DNA of 39,899 nt from NCBI GenBank assembly GCA_948497845.1, contig CAOOMX010000008.1, forward strand, positions 1-39,899, given 5' to 3'. A program made the position numbers and the translations under genes. Each line of letters starts with the position of its first letter. The stretch's first letter is position 1. The notes beneath the pieces are model-generated. The model was not told where the DNA came from. It made no database searches and saw only the letters and a list, made by a program, of their open reading frames with translations. Positions 1 to 7,359 of the stretch are shown here, piece by piece. Origin of the DNA: an uncultured Bacilli bacterium (GTDB taxonomy: Bacteria; Bacillota_I; Bacilli_A; RF39; UBA660).

Positions 1-18
1 TATAAACGAAAAAGAAGT

Positions 19-46
19 AGATGTCAACTATTTTTGGTTGACATCT
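19..46 (-). terminator. Hairpin after the DUF262 gene
   Basis: A perfect 10-bp inverted repeat (19-28 with 37-46, arms AGATGTCAAC/GTTGACATCT) with an 8-nt loop lies just past the stop of the DUF262 gene. On the minus strand it is followed by a pyrimidine-rich tail (ACTTCTTTTT), so it fits a Rho-independent terminator. Confidence 0.6.
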
Positions 47-71
47 ATATTAAAAAACACAATTTCTTGTG

Positions 72-1778
72 TTATTCAGTTAATAATGATTTTATTTTTT
101 CCTCTAATAAAGCTTTTCTTTGCTCATAGAATACACCAAAGTTTGTAAATTCCAATGAGGTATCTGGAATATAGGCTTGCTTTTTAAATAAGGCTTTTTG
201 ATCCTCATTCATATCATTATAATAGTCTAATAATGACATATCACTTTTACTACCATTGCTTCTTCCTTCTAATAGTTCTAAATTGGGTAATTTATTGCGA
301 TTGCCTCGCCATATAGACCATTCTTCCAAAGTTATCTTTGATGGTTTATTTTCATTAAATCTCTCATACGGATGTAAATGATCTACTTCATATTTATATG
401 CTTTATTCATCCAATCTAAACTTATATAGTAAAGAAATTCACTCGCTAAATGACTATCTTTTTCAGCTGATAATATATCTTCTATTCTACTATTGGTAAC
501 TCTAAGTTCAGTCATTTGATCTAATAAATCAATACATAACTCATAATCAAAATTGTTAATGTTACTTCTCATTTGTTGTAATTTAATTGTTGTACCAGAT
601 TGAAAATAATTGAATAGTACTGCTCTTAGTAAATATATTCTAATATCTTTTAAATGTTCATTATAAGATGGATTATAATATATGTAATATAGTATAGGTA
701 ATAAGACATTCCAACTGTTCTTATAATGCTCTATATCTATTTTTAGCTCTTTTAAAGTTTGCTCTAAATGAGTTAAAGCATTTTTAAATTCTGTCCAGTT
801 TTCTTTTAGCTCTATTGCAAATCTTTGATTAATATTTGATTTTACAACATCTCCGAAAAGCATTAAGGCACTACGTATAATAAAGTCAGTTGAAAAACCT
901 TGGTAATGTTCTTTTAAAAATTGTCCAAATTTTTCTTTCGCTCTTGGCCAGTAGGCTTCTAAAATGGACATTGTAATCTCAGCTTTTTTTAGGGTTTTTC
1001 CCCCACTATTAAAACGGACAAACATTTCTAAAGCATTGTCTTGGTTCATCTTGGTGATTAATGTATAACGAATTAATTTTTCTTCATGGACTTTTTCACA
1101 AAGCTTATTTAATATATCATAAGCATACTCTTTGCTGTTTTTAGGAACCAACTCTATCGCTTTTAATATGGCCTGTTCTCTAGTTTCTTCATTTCTAAAT
1201 TCTTCTGCTACAATTCTTTTTAGCTCAAATTGTGTAGGACTTAATTTGCCAATCTTATCACTAAAACGAATATCATATGCTTTTCCATTAAACTCATCAC
1301 TATCTAATTCTAATTGGTTCTTATTTAACTCAATTAATAACTTTGTATAAGCTTTGGCTCCACTTTTTTTACGTGCTCGATTAGGTCTTATATATGCTTC
1401 TCCAAATAAGGATAAGTAAAGCGATGTTAGTCGTTGTTGACCGTCTAATACTGCTATATTGGTAGTACTAGTATCTAAACTTTCTAAGTCATAATTTGCA
1501 CTATCGGCTGCCTTTCTGCTGTCAAAAATGACTTCTTTTAAAAAGGAACAAAAATATGTATCTTCCTCTGTATTTGTTTCATCTACTTGCCAAAAAAGAA
1601 AGGTTGAGATGGGATAATCTAAAAGAATGGAATCCCATAGTTTTTCTATTTGTTTCATGTTCCATACATACTGTCTTTGAAACGCAGGCATTACATAAAC
1701 CTTATCTTTTATCATTTGTAACGCTTCATAAATAGTTATCTTTTCATCCCTTAATTTACTTATACTCTTTTCTGTCAT
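72..1778 (-). CDS. DUF262 / HNH (GmrSD-like) protein
   Basis: A 568-residue protein. The N-terminal part (about residues 15-130) is a DUF262/GmrS-like ParB-fold domain with the MPAFQRQYVW segment and the signature LDGQQRLTSL near residue 115. The C-terminal part carries a DUF1524-like HNH arrangement (VDHLHPYERF, then a downstream asparagine-rich NKLPNLELLEG and SNGSKSD). In this family the DUF262 domain hydrolyses nucleotides and the HNH domain cuts DNA; several members are type IV restriction enzymes acting on modified phage DNA, and others defend by unknown means. It overlaps the upstream SanA-like gene by 23 bases, which suggests translational coupling. No separate methyltransferase or specificity gene is adjacent, so a self-contained single-chain defence protein is the best reading. 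Defence is inferred from the family. Confidence 0.85.
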   Translation of the reverse strand: MTEKSISKLRDEKITIYEALQMIKDKVYVMPAFQRQYVWNMKQIEKLWDSILLDYPISTFLFWQVDETNTEEDTYFCSFLKEVIFDSRKAADSANYDLESLDTSTTNIAVLDGQQRLTSLYLSLFGEAYIRPNRARKKSGAKAYTKLLIELNKNQLELDSDEFNGKAYDIRFSDKIGKLSPTQFELKRIVAEEFRNEETREQAILKAIELVPKNSKEYAYDILNKLCEKVHEEKLIRYTLITKMNQDNALEMFVRFNSGGKTLKKAEITMSILEAYWPRAKEKFGQFLKEHYQGFSTDFIIRSALMLFGDVVKSNINQRFAIELKENWTEFKNALTHLEQTLKELKIDIEHYKNSWNVLLPILYYIYYNPSYNEHLKDIRIYLLRAVLFNYFQSGTTIKLQQMRSNINNFDYELCIDLLDQMTELRVTNSRIEDILSAEKDSHLASEFLYYISLDWMNKAYKYEVDHLHPYERFNENKPSKITLEEWSIWRGNRNKLPNLELLEGRSNGSKSDMSLLDYYNDMNEDQKALFKKQAYIPDTSLEFTNFGVFYEQRKALLEEKIKSLLTE

Positions 1779-2649
1779 TTGTTACATCTCCATCTCCACT
1801 TACAGGTATTTCATCTCCTAAAACAGTTGGTTTAGGTTTAAAAATTGTTTTTATAAAATCTTTATCACGGGCTAAGATTTCTCTTATTTCTCTATTTAAT
1901 GCTCCATTATGCTTTCTTATATCTGCTTTAACCCCATAAGCTTCTATTCCTAAACATTTCGCAATATATAAACTACGATATAAATGATACTCTTGGGTTA
2001 CGATAATTATTCTTTGCGCTTTGAATATTTCTTTAGCTCGGTATATACTGTCATATGTTGAAAATCCTGCATGATCCATAAAAACAACATTGGATGGCAG
2101 CCCCTTTTCTTTGGCATAATTTTTCATGGCATTTACTTCATCATAGCCTTTTCTTCCATGATCTCCACTCATAATTATCTTTGGTGCAATCCCCTTTTCA
2201 TATAGCTTTATTCCTACTTCTAAACGATCACTTAAAATAGGACTAGGACCATTTTCATCTACTTTGGCTCCTAAAACTAATATACAATCTATATCTTGAA
2301 CAGTTTTTGCTTTAGCTTCACTAATTATTCTTTCTTGCATAATATCTTTAACAAAGTAATTCACCGAAAATGTAGACGTACAACCTAATACCAAACCACT
2401 TATGATAAAAGGAATTAAAAATCTCTTCTTTTCCACTAAATTCTTTATATTATATAAAATAAAGAAGTATATTGGTAGTATAAAAATAGCATAACTTACC
2501 CATTTATAAGCAAATATAGTTCCTATAAAACAAATAATTATAGGGATGTTACATATAAATGTTATATTTGTCGATTTTTTATCTATTTTTTTTAGCCATA
2601 TGTTCATGAGACAGAAGAAGCAGAAAAAATATATTATTTTACCCGTCAT
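1756..2649 (-). CDS. SanA/ElyC/YdcF-family DUF218 membrane protein
   Basis: A 297-residue protein with about three hydrophobic segments in the first 105 residues, followed by a DUF218 domain. Visible DUF218 hallmarks are CILVLGAKV, LSDRLEVGIKLY, IIMSGDHGRKGYDEVNAM, the serine/threonine-rich STYDSIYRAKE and VTQEYHLYRSLYIAK. The conserved SanA-like tail PVSGDGDVTND is present near the C-terminus. Relatives (SanA, ElyC, YdcF) affect envelope or peptidoglycan-precursor homeostasis and vancomycin exclusion; the exact reaction is not established. The catalytic-type domain probably faces outward or lies at the membrane surface. It follows the MmcQ/YjbR gene by 46 bases and overlaps the DUF262 gene, so it is likely part of a four-gene unit. 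Confidence 0.85.
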   Translation of the reverse strand: MTGKIIYFFCFFCLMNIWLKKIDKKSTNITFICNIPIIICFIGTIFAYKWVSYAIFILPIYFFILYNIKNLVEKKRFLIPFIISGLVLGCTSTFSVNYFVKDIMQERIISEAKAKTVQDIDCILVLGAKVDENGPSPILSDRLEVGIKLYEKGIAPKIIMSGDHGRKGYDEVNAMKNYAKEKGLPSNVVFMDHAGFSTYDSIYRAKEIFKAQRIIIVTQEYHLYRSLYIAKCLGIEAYGVKADIRKHNGALNREIREILARDKDFIKTIFKPKPTVLGDEIPVSGDGDVTNDRKEYK

Positions 2650-2695
2650 GATTACCTCTTTTATTTATTATAACATATATATTTTTAATAGTAAA

Positions 2696-3334
2696 TTAAG
2701 CATTTTCTCTTACTATATGATAACTTAGTTCAATTAAGTCTTCAATTAATGATATGTCCGCATTTGCTGTTAAAGCGATTGTAATCCAATTTTTCTTATT
2801 CATGTGATAAGCCGGATAAAAGGTTTCTTTATCAACTAATTCTTCTATCTTTTCAGTTGGTAATTTGATGTTTAAAATATCTACATTTCCTTCTTTGTCT
2901 ACTTTTAAACTCTTATAGGAAAGATCCATCATCACTCCATACCATTTATCATTTACTTTTAAGGTACATGCACTAGGTATTTTCGGCCATGGATAAATAG
3001 GAGTAGTATTATATCTTTTTTTGACAAAGATAAGAATCTCTTCTTTTATATTCTTATTCTTTGTACAATTCTTAATTATTTCTTTTTTTAAGTCATCAAC
3101 TGTATTTCTAACTTTTATTACATATGCACCACTGGCACTTTCTATATAAAAGGGCATATATATTTCCTTTGTTTTTATATCCTTTACTTCAACTCTTACA
3201 TCATTATCTTCAATAATAAAAAAAGCCTTTAAAAAAGAATTTATATTCTTTTCATAAACATATCTATTCTCTTTTTTAAAAAAGCCAAAGTCTTTTAAAG
3301 CTATTATGTCCCACACAAATTCATTTGCTTTCAT
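2696..3334 (-). CDS. MmcQ/YjbR-family protein
   Basis: A 212-residue cytoplasmic protein. The C-terminal 110 residues match the MmcQ/YjbR (DUF419, CyaY-like) domain: YPWPKIPSACTLKVNDKWYG, then LNIKLPTEKIEELVDKE, and the closing YPAYHMNKKNWITIAL, which carries the usual x-P-x-x-HM-x-K-x-x-W pattern. The N-terminal 90 residues form an extra alpha/beta extension seen in longer Firmicute members. Members are described as putative DNA-binding proteins but have no agreed function. The gene starts 2 bases after the rhodanese stop codon, so the two are almost certainly cotranscribed. Confidence 0.85.
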   Translation of the reverse strand: MKANEFVWDIIALKDFGFFKKENRYVYEKNINSFLKAFFIIEDNDVRVEVKDIKTKEIYMPFYIESASGAYVIKVRNTVDDLKKEIIKNCTKNKNIKEEILIFVKKRYNTTPIYPWPKIPSACTLKVNDKWYGVMMDLSYKSLKVDKEGNVDILNIKLPTEKIEELVDKETFYPAYHMNKKNWITIALTANADISLIEDLIELSYHIVRENA

Positions 3335-3336
3335 AA

Positions 3337-3678
3337 TTACTCTTTTGGTAAGTCTATATTTTCATAGCCTTTTAAATCATATACATCATATCCTAAGTCT
3401 ATTAATATATCATAAGCTTTTTTACTTCTTACTCCACTTCTACAATATACTAAAATAGCCTTACTTTTATCTAAAGAAATAGAGGCATCTATTCTATCTA
3501 CAGGTATATTTATAGCTCCTACTACATGGCCACTTTCATATTCTTCTTTCGTTCTTACATCAATAATCTCATAGTTACCAGCTTCTATAATACTAATTAT
3601 GCTATCTACTTCATTTTCTTTCTTATTGCAGCCACATAAACTAAGCATAAGAAATGCTATTATCATTATTTTCTTCAT
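3337..3678 (-). CDS. Rhodanese-like lipoprotein
   Basis: A 113-residue protein with a type II (lipoprotein) signal peptide: KKIMIIAFLMLSLCGC, with lipobox L-C-G-C and lipidated Cys about residue 18. The rest is one rhodanese domain: IIDVRTKEEYESGHVVGAINIP and the active-site loop VYCRSGVRSKKAY, with catalytic Cys in C-R-S-G-V-R. Rhodanese domains carry sulfur as a cysteine persulfide or act as redox/phosphatase-like folds. As a membrane-anchored outer-face protein it probably handles extracellular thiol or sulfane sulfur; the substrate cannot be told. It is the first gene of the tight run that continues into MmcQ/YjbR, DUF218 and DUF262. Confidence 0.9.
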   Translation of the reverse strand: MKKIMIIAFLMLSLCGCNKKENEVDSIISIIEAGNYEIIDVRTKEEYESGHVVGAINIPVDRIDASISLDKSKAILVYCRSGVRSKKAYDILIDLGYDVYDLKGYENIDLPKE

Positions 3679-3717
3679 TTACATCTACTCCATATTTTTT
3701 ATTCTAACACATTTTCT

Positions 3718-3969
3718 TTATTTTTCTTTCATATTTTCTAATAAATCATATAAAAATAATCGTATTATATACTTCTTATAGTTGTTCTTCTTGCACTTAT
3801 ATTCTTCAATATTATTTTCATTATCAACAATAATATAATTTATATCCTTGTTTTTCATATAATTCATTAATATTTTATCTTTTTTAATGCTCTTTAATCT
3901 CTTTCCATCATTAAATATGATTATATGCTCTGGAAATAACTTCTTAAAAAATATATATCTATTCTTCAT
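3718..3969 (-). CDS. Small ORF coupled to the DGR reverse transcriptase
   Basis: An 83-residue lysine- and isoleucine-rich protein. Its ATG overlaps the end of the RT reading frame by 11 bases, the usual sign of translational coupling, so it belongs to the retroelement cassette. I cannot assign it to a named family. It shows weak, partial resemblance to the MutS-like accessory protein encoded at 5018-5404: RYIFFKK near the start, then a DINYIIVD segment and a KNNYKKYI segment that line up in spacing with the RISYEVYE and QKNYANAL segments of that protein. The GKFY core of MutS domain I is not conserved. It may be a divergent or decaying second MSL-like gene, or an unrelated conserved RT-downstream protein. 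Confidence 0.5.
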   Translation of the reverse strand: MKNRYIFFKKLFPEHIIIFNDGKRLKSIKKDKILMNYMKNKDINYIIVDNENNIEEYKCKKNNYKKYIIRLFLYDLLENMKEK

Positions 3970-4808
3970 TATAAAAATACCTACTTATTAAATGCTTAAT
4001 TCGAATATTATCACAAAACTTATAACAATATTGATAAGTCATCAAAGAACAGAATGCACCATTGTAATTCATTTTTTTCCTATTTAATCTATATTTAACT
4101 TCTTTAACACGCTTTTTTATTTTCTCAAGATTACTTCTTTTTAATCTAATTATTGTTTTATGATTTATTACTTTAAATGTATATCCTAAAAAACTAAATC
4201 CTTTATTTACATTTACAATCATTGTCTTTTTTTCGTGGGCTAATAACCTATATTCCTTCCACAATTTTTCTTTTAACAGTTCTTTAGCTTTTTTTAATTT
4301 CTCTAAATCTGGGGATATAATAATAAAATCATCCATATATCTTACATAATGCTTTAATTTTAAATCATGTATAATAAAAATGATCTAGTTTATAAAGATA
4401 ATAAATGGATAAAAATTGGCTTGTCATATTTCCAATGGGTAATCCCTTTTTATATTCATATCTTGGAATATCTATATTTTTGTCTTTCGTTATTTTATCT
4501 ATGGTTTCATTTATATATGGCTTATTTGTACTATCAATAATTTTACAAATAAGATCATATTCATCTTCATCTAATTTATCTATTAATAAAGACTTTAATA
4601 TATCATGATCAATGGTATAAAAGTATTTTTTTATATCTATTTTTAAACAATACATTTGCTTATATTTTTTATTTTCTTCAATATACTCTATTACATTTTT
4701 TATAGCAGACTCTGTTCCCATACCTTTTCTTGTAGCGCAATTTCGTTCATCTAAATATTTTGTTAACTTTCTTTCTAAATAATACCTTGTTAAAAAATGA
4801 TTTACAAT
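3959..4808 (-). pseudogene. Diversity-generating retroelement reverse transcriptase (frameshifted, N-truncated)
   Basis: Two adjacent frames together spell one reverse transcriptase. The first (open from about 4808 to the TGA at 4365-4367) has TRYYLERKLTKYLDERNCAT, KGMGTESAI, the metal-binding LKIDIKKYFYTIDH and GLPIGNMTSQFLSIYYLYKLD. The second, in the -1 register, has HYVRYMDDFIII and GFSFLGYTF. The I-G-N-x-x-S-Q form of RT motif 4 (instead of Q-G-x-x-x-S-P) is the hallmark of DGR reverse transcriptases. The frames join if one T is removed from the T5 run just upstream of the YMDD region (about 4380). The frame begins right after a TGA at 4809-4811, and the N-terminal RT blocks are missing; only 8 bp separate it from the avd remnant. 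The intact enzyme would copy a template-repeat RNA with errors at adenines. As it stands it is probably inactive. Confidence 0.8.
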
Positions 4809-4818
4809 TCATTTTACA

Positions 4819-5015
4819 CTATACATATAACATCTTATTTATTTTTAATAACTCTGTAGCTTTAGCATTACATTGTTTTTCACTGATATATTTTAATTTA
4901 TAAGCCCTTTCAATATAAAAATCTTGTTTACTTCGCTAAAGCTTCTATCTGATATGTAAGTGACTAATAATTTGTCTAAGTCTAAAAAAAGCCTTAATCG
5001 CTTTTAATATTTGAA
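4819..5015 (-). pseudogene. avd-like accessory gene remnant (DGR)
   Basis: The short gap between the MutS-like gene and the RT is not empty. On the minus strand, directly after the MSL stop, one frame reads FQILKAIKAFLDLDKLLVTY. A second frame (stop TAG at 4819-4821) reads FYIERAYKLKYISEKQ followed by NAKATELLKINKML. The two blocks resemble the third and fourth helices of the Avd four-helix-bundle protein, whose typical end has the pattern R-A-x-x-L-K-x-I-S-x-x-x-Y then E-I-G-x-M-L. The N-terminal half is missing and the pieces are in different frames, so this is a decayed gene. Avd binds the RT and the template RNA in characterised DGRs. The assignment rests on pattern recall, not an alignment. 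Confidence 0.5.
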
Positions 5016-5017
5016 AT

Positions 5018-5404
5018 TTATTCTTGTTTAAACTTTCCATCTTCTAAGCACCTAAGTATCATTTCAAGCTCTTCTGTTGAACAGGCATCAATCATGGTTT
5101 TAATCCGGTTAATGCGTTCTTCTATGGCTGTATTCTTCACCGCTTTTTTTAAGGCATTCGCATAGTTTTTTTGTATTCCTTTAAAACTTACTACTATTTC
5201 ATTTTTTTCATATACTTCATAACTAATGCGCTCTTCTTCTAACTTGGTTTTTACTTTTAAAAATGCAGATTCTGGAAAGCCTACACTTTGTCTATGTTCT
5301 ATATATCTATAACCTAGTAATTCATGTAATACTAAACCATCGTCCCCAAACGCATTATAAAATTTCCCAGCTTTATATAGGGAAATACAATTGTTTTTTC
5401 TCAT
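5018..5404 (-). CDS. MutS-like (MSL) DGR accessory protein
   Basis: A 128-residue protein whose first 90 residues match the mismatch-recognition domain I of MutS without the rest of that protein: CISLYKAGKFYNAFGDDGLV, then SVGFPESAFLKVKTKL and RISYEVYEK. The G-K-F-Y-x-x-F-G-x-D core corresponds to the MutS G-x-F-Y/F-E motif that contacts mismatched bases. The C-terminus is a short helical tail. Stand-alone MutS-like proteins (MSL) are known accessory genes of diversity-generating retroelements, and this one sits next to avd and RT remnants in the same orientation. The reading frame is intact while its partners are not. Its role in mutagenic retrohoming is not established. Confidence 0.75.
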   Translation of the reverse strand: MRKNNCISLYKAGKFYNAFGDDGLVLHELLGYRYIEHRQSVGFPESAFLKVKTKLEEERISYEVYEKNEIVVSFKGIQKNYANALKKAVKNTAIEERINRIKTMIDACSTEELEMILRCLEDGKFKQE

Positions 5405-5828
5405 TTCTACTTCCTTTACTTTTTAATATTTTTGCCAATAAAAACAATACGTCGTTAGGGAGACTACTTATAATCTCCCGTACGTATTTTTTATTCGGAT
5501 ATCTAAATATCCTGGATATTCTTTGTCCTTCACTTCGTTTTCATTAAGCATAAAAAACAAGCAAAAGTCTTACACTTACTCACATGTTTTCTTTTTATAA
5601 GAATACCCCTTAAAATATGTAAAAGTTGAATTTCAAATGAGAAACTCTGTTTACCATGGTTGCTTGATGAAGTTTTTCCCACATAATTTCTTGCAACCAA
5701 TGAAATTATGTTTATATGTATTAACGATAGCTTCTCCAACTACTACTATCGGAAATACCCTTTTAACCATTCCCCTTTAATTAAGGCTTTTTGCCTTTTA
5801 TTTAAATTTTACTATTACACGTTATTTA
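5405..5828. other. Gene-poor gap between surface protein and DGR cassette
   Basis: This stretch of about 420 bases has no convincing gene. Short minus-strand frames exist: a 69-codon ORF at 5530-5739 of low-complexity character, and a startless frame running into the MSL start that contains RYPNKKYVREIISSLPNDVL. They look like decayed coding sequence but match no family I know. Small inverted repeats are present: GGATAT/ATATCC near 5500 and ATAATTTC/GAAATTAT near 5685-5710. A weak plus-strand hairpin AAGGC-TTTTT-GCCTT followed by T-rich sequence lies near 5782-5800. In DGRs the template repeat often lies in such a position; I see nothing here that matches the variable region at 37718-37827. 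Confidence 0.4.
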
Positions 5829-6506
5829 TTATTCTGCTGGTTCTACATTCGTTGCTTCTTCTTGTTGTATTAATAATTTTGCTGTAAAAGCTTTTCCTGC
5901 ATTTTCTACTTGATTTGATTCTAAGTTTACTAATATTAATGTAGCATTCCATTCTTGACTTGTTGCAGCCTCAGATCCCGCTGTTATTTCATAAGTATCT
6001 GCTATTGATATTAAACCTTGTGCTGTTGTAATATCAAATCCGCTTATATCCCCTATTGTTACATAGTTTAATCCTTCTGCATTAGTAAGTGGTGTTCCAT
6101 CTGGTGATGTTATTTGTAATATAAGTTCTGCTGTTGATTCTTCAGTTGTATAAGTAAATTCATTTTTTAATATATCCAAATACACATAATAATTATACGT
6201 TGCACTATTTGTTGTATTATTAGCAATTAATTCCGCTTTTGCTGTTGTTGTATCTGTTAAGTTTCCTTTTCCTAATGCAAAGTTTTCTTGGTTTGCCACG
6301 ATACTAATAGCCTTTCCAGCTGTAAATTTTAATGAATCGGTTGTTCCCGTATTAGCGTTAATATCTGTTCCTGTTCCTTCTCCCATTTGTACTGTGAAAT
6401 ATGCATATGTTGCTCCAACGATACATCCGATTAATGCTAACACTGCTAACCATGTTAGAAGTAATACTTTTTTATCATTAGACTTTGTTTTCTTTTCTTC
6501 TGTCAT
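5829..6506 (-). CDS. SipW-type-signal surface protein (TasA/camelysin-like)
   Basis: A 225-residue protein. Residues 13-40 form a long SipW-type signal anchor (LLLTWLAVLALIGCIVGATY, then AYFT) preceded by a Lys-rich cytoplasmic tail. The rest is one beta-sandwich domain with the segments TGTTDSLKFTAG, LTNAEGLNYVTIGDISGFDI and WNATLILVNLESNQ. The same domain recurs with clear sequence identity in the surface protein at 37643-39133 (LTSAEGLNYVTVNGVSGFDI) and in the pseudogene at 32604-33600. It lacks the C-terminal lectin-like module of those paralogues and ends in an acidic tail. It sits just upstream of the decayed DGR cassette, where a DGR target would normally lie, so it may be a target that lost its variable module. 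Cell-wall or matrix location is inferred. Confidence 0.75.
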   Translation of the reverse strand: MTEEKKTKSNDKKVLLLTWLAVLALIGCIVGATYAYFTVQMGEGTGTDINANTGTTDSLKFTAGKAISIVANQENFALGKGNLTDTTTAKAELIANNTTNSATYNYYVYLDILKNEFTYTTEESTAELILQITSPDGTPLTNAEGLNYVTIGDISGFDITTAQGLISIADTYEITAGSEAATSQEWNATLILVNLESNQVENAGKAFTAKLLIQQEEATNVEPAE

Positions 6507-6553
6507 TGTCTCTACTCCTATCTTTTATTCTTTTTAATTATCTCAAAAGTGCC

Positions 6554-6583
6554 AAAAAAAAACAAGCTTTTTTTTGTTTTTTT
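6554..6583 (-). terminator. Weak terminator after the CmpB-type gene
   Basis: On the minus strand AAAAACAA (complement of 6574-6581) pairs with TTGTTTTT (complement of 6558-6565) around an A-rich loop ending in GC, followed by more T. It lies about 30 bases past the stop of the gene at 6615-7268. The stem is almost all A-T, so strength is doubtful. Confidence 0.4.
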
Positions 6584-6614
6584 GTCAAGTTCTTACATTT
6601 CAATATCTTTTTTA

Positions 6615-7268
6615 TTATCTTTTAGGTATTCGCGCATTATTAAATATATGTTCTAACATTTCATCGGGATAGTTTCTATCTAGAAATTCATCCATTTTAT
6701 TGGTGGCTACTATAGCTTTTCTTCTTTCGCTTTGCCTCAAACACGCTAAACAGCTTATTGTACAATCTAATGCTAAAATGATGGCAAATAGAATAGTCAG
6801 TTTCTTTACCCAATTATTGTTTATATAACTTTTCAACTTTATAATTAATGGATATATAAATATATAAAATACCAATCCCATTAAACCCCAAATTGTGCAA
6901 TGATATAAACTTGTTCTTCCTAGTATATTATGTGCATATCTTGAATAATCCCATGATATCGTTCCAAAAATGGCCTCTTGTAAAAAAGAAAATATGTATT
7001 CTACTAAGCCACCCATCAAAAAACTAGCAAAAAAAGCCATTATTATACTTTTTATTTTTTTATTGCCTTTGAATTTAGAAAAAATCCAACAAAAGCACAC
7101 TAGTCCCATCCCATATACAGGAATTAATGGTTCATAAATAAGACCCTTTCTTAAAATATGATGTCCTCGAAAAGTTGTCAAAAGATTTTCATGCACAAAG
7201 CCTAACAAACTTCCTAGCATGAATATCCAGAAAATAAAGATCATTTTTTCAACGTACTGCTTTTTCAT
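6615..7268 (-). CDS. Putative ABC-transporter type IV / CmpB-like membrane protein
   Basis: A 217-residue integral membrane protein with about five hydrophobic segments (for example FIFWIFMLGSLLGFVHENLL, SIIMAFFASFLMGGLVEYIF, TIWGLMGLVFYIFIYPLI and LTILFAIILALDCTISCLAC). The GLIYEPLIPVYGMGLV loop and the WDYSRYAHNILGRTSLYHC region match the PF06541 family named putative ABC-transporter type IV. Family members are common in Firmicutes and have no proven transport role; no ATPase gene is adjacent. The C-terminal 40 residues are charged and probably cytoplasmic. The gene appears to be transcribed alone. Confidence 0.75.
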   Translation of the reverse strand: MKKQYVEKMIFIFWIFMLGSLLGFVHENLLTTFRGHHILRKGLIYEPLIPVYGMGLVCFCWIFSKFKGNKKIKSIIMAFFASFLMGGLVEYIFSFLQEAIFGTISWDYSRYAHNILGRTSLYHCTIWGLMGLVFYIFIYPLIIKLKSYINNNWVKKLTILFAIILALDCTISCLACLRQSERRKAIVATNKMDEFLDRNYPDEMLEHIFNNARIPKR

Positions 7269-7359
7269 TTACAACTTTTCCTTATATTTATATATTATAC
7301 CATTACTCTTTCATAAATGGAAAGAAAAAAATACAAGAAAGAAGAGTGCGCCTTGAAAT

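Noticed and set aside
5530..5739. A 69-codon ORF upstream of MSL
   Set aside because: No ribosome site, odd composition and no family resemblance; described as part of the gap instead.
4801..5830. Template repeat of the DGR in the gaps around MSL and RT
   Set aside because: I compared the conserved framework of the variable region (around GGACGGACG and the WTIS and RPSFNL codons) with these gaps by eye and saw no match.
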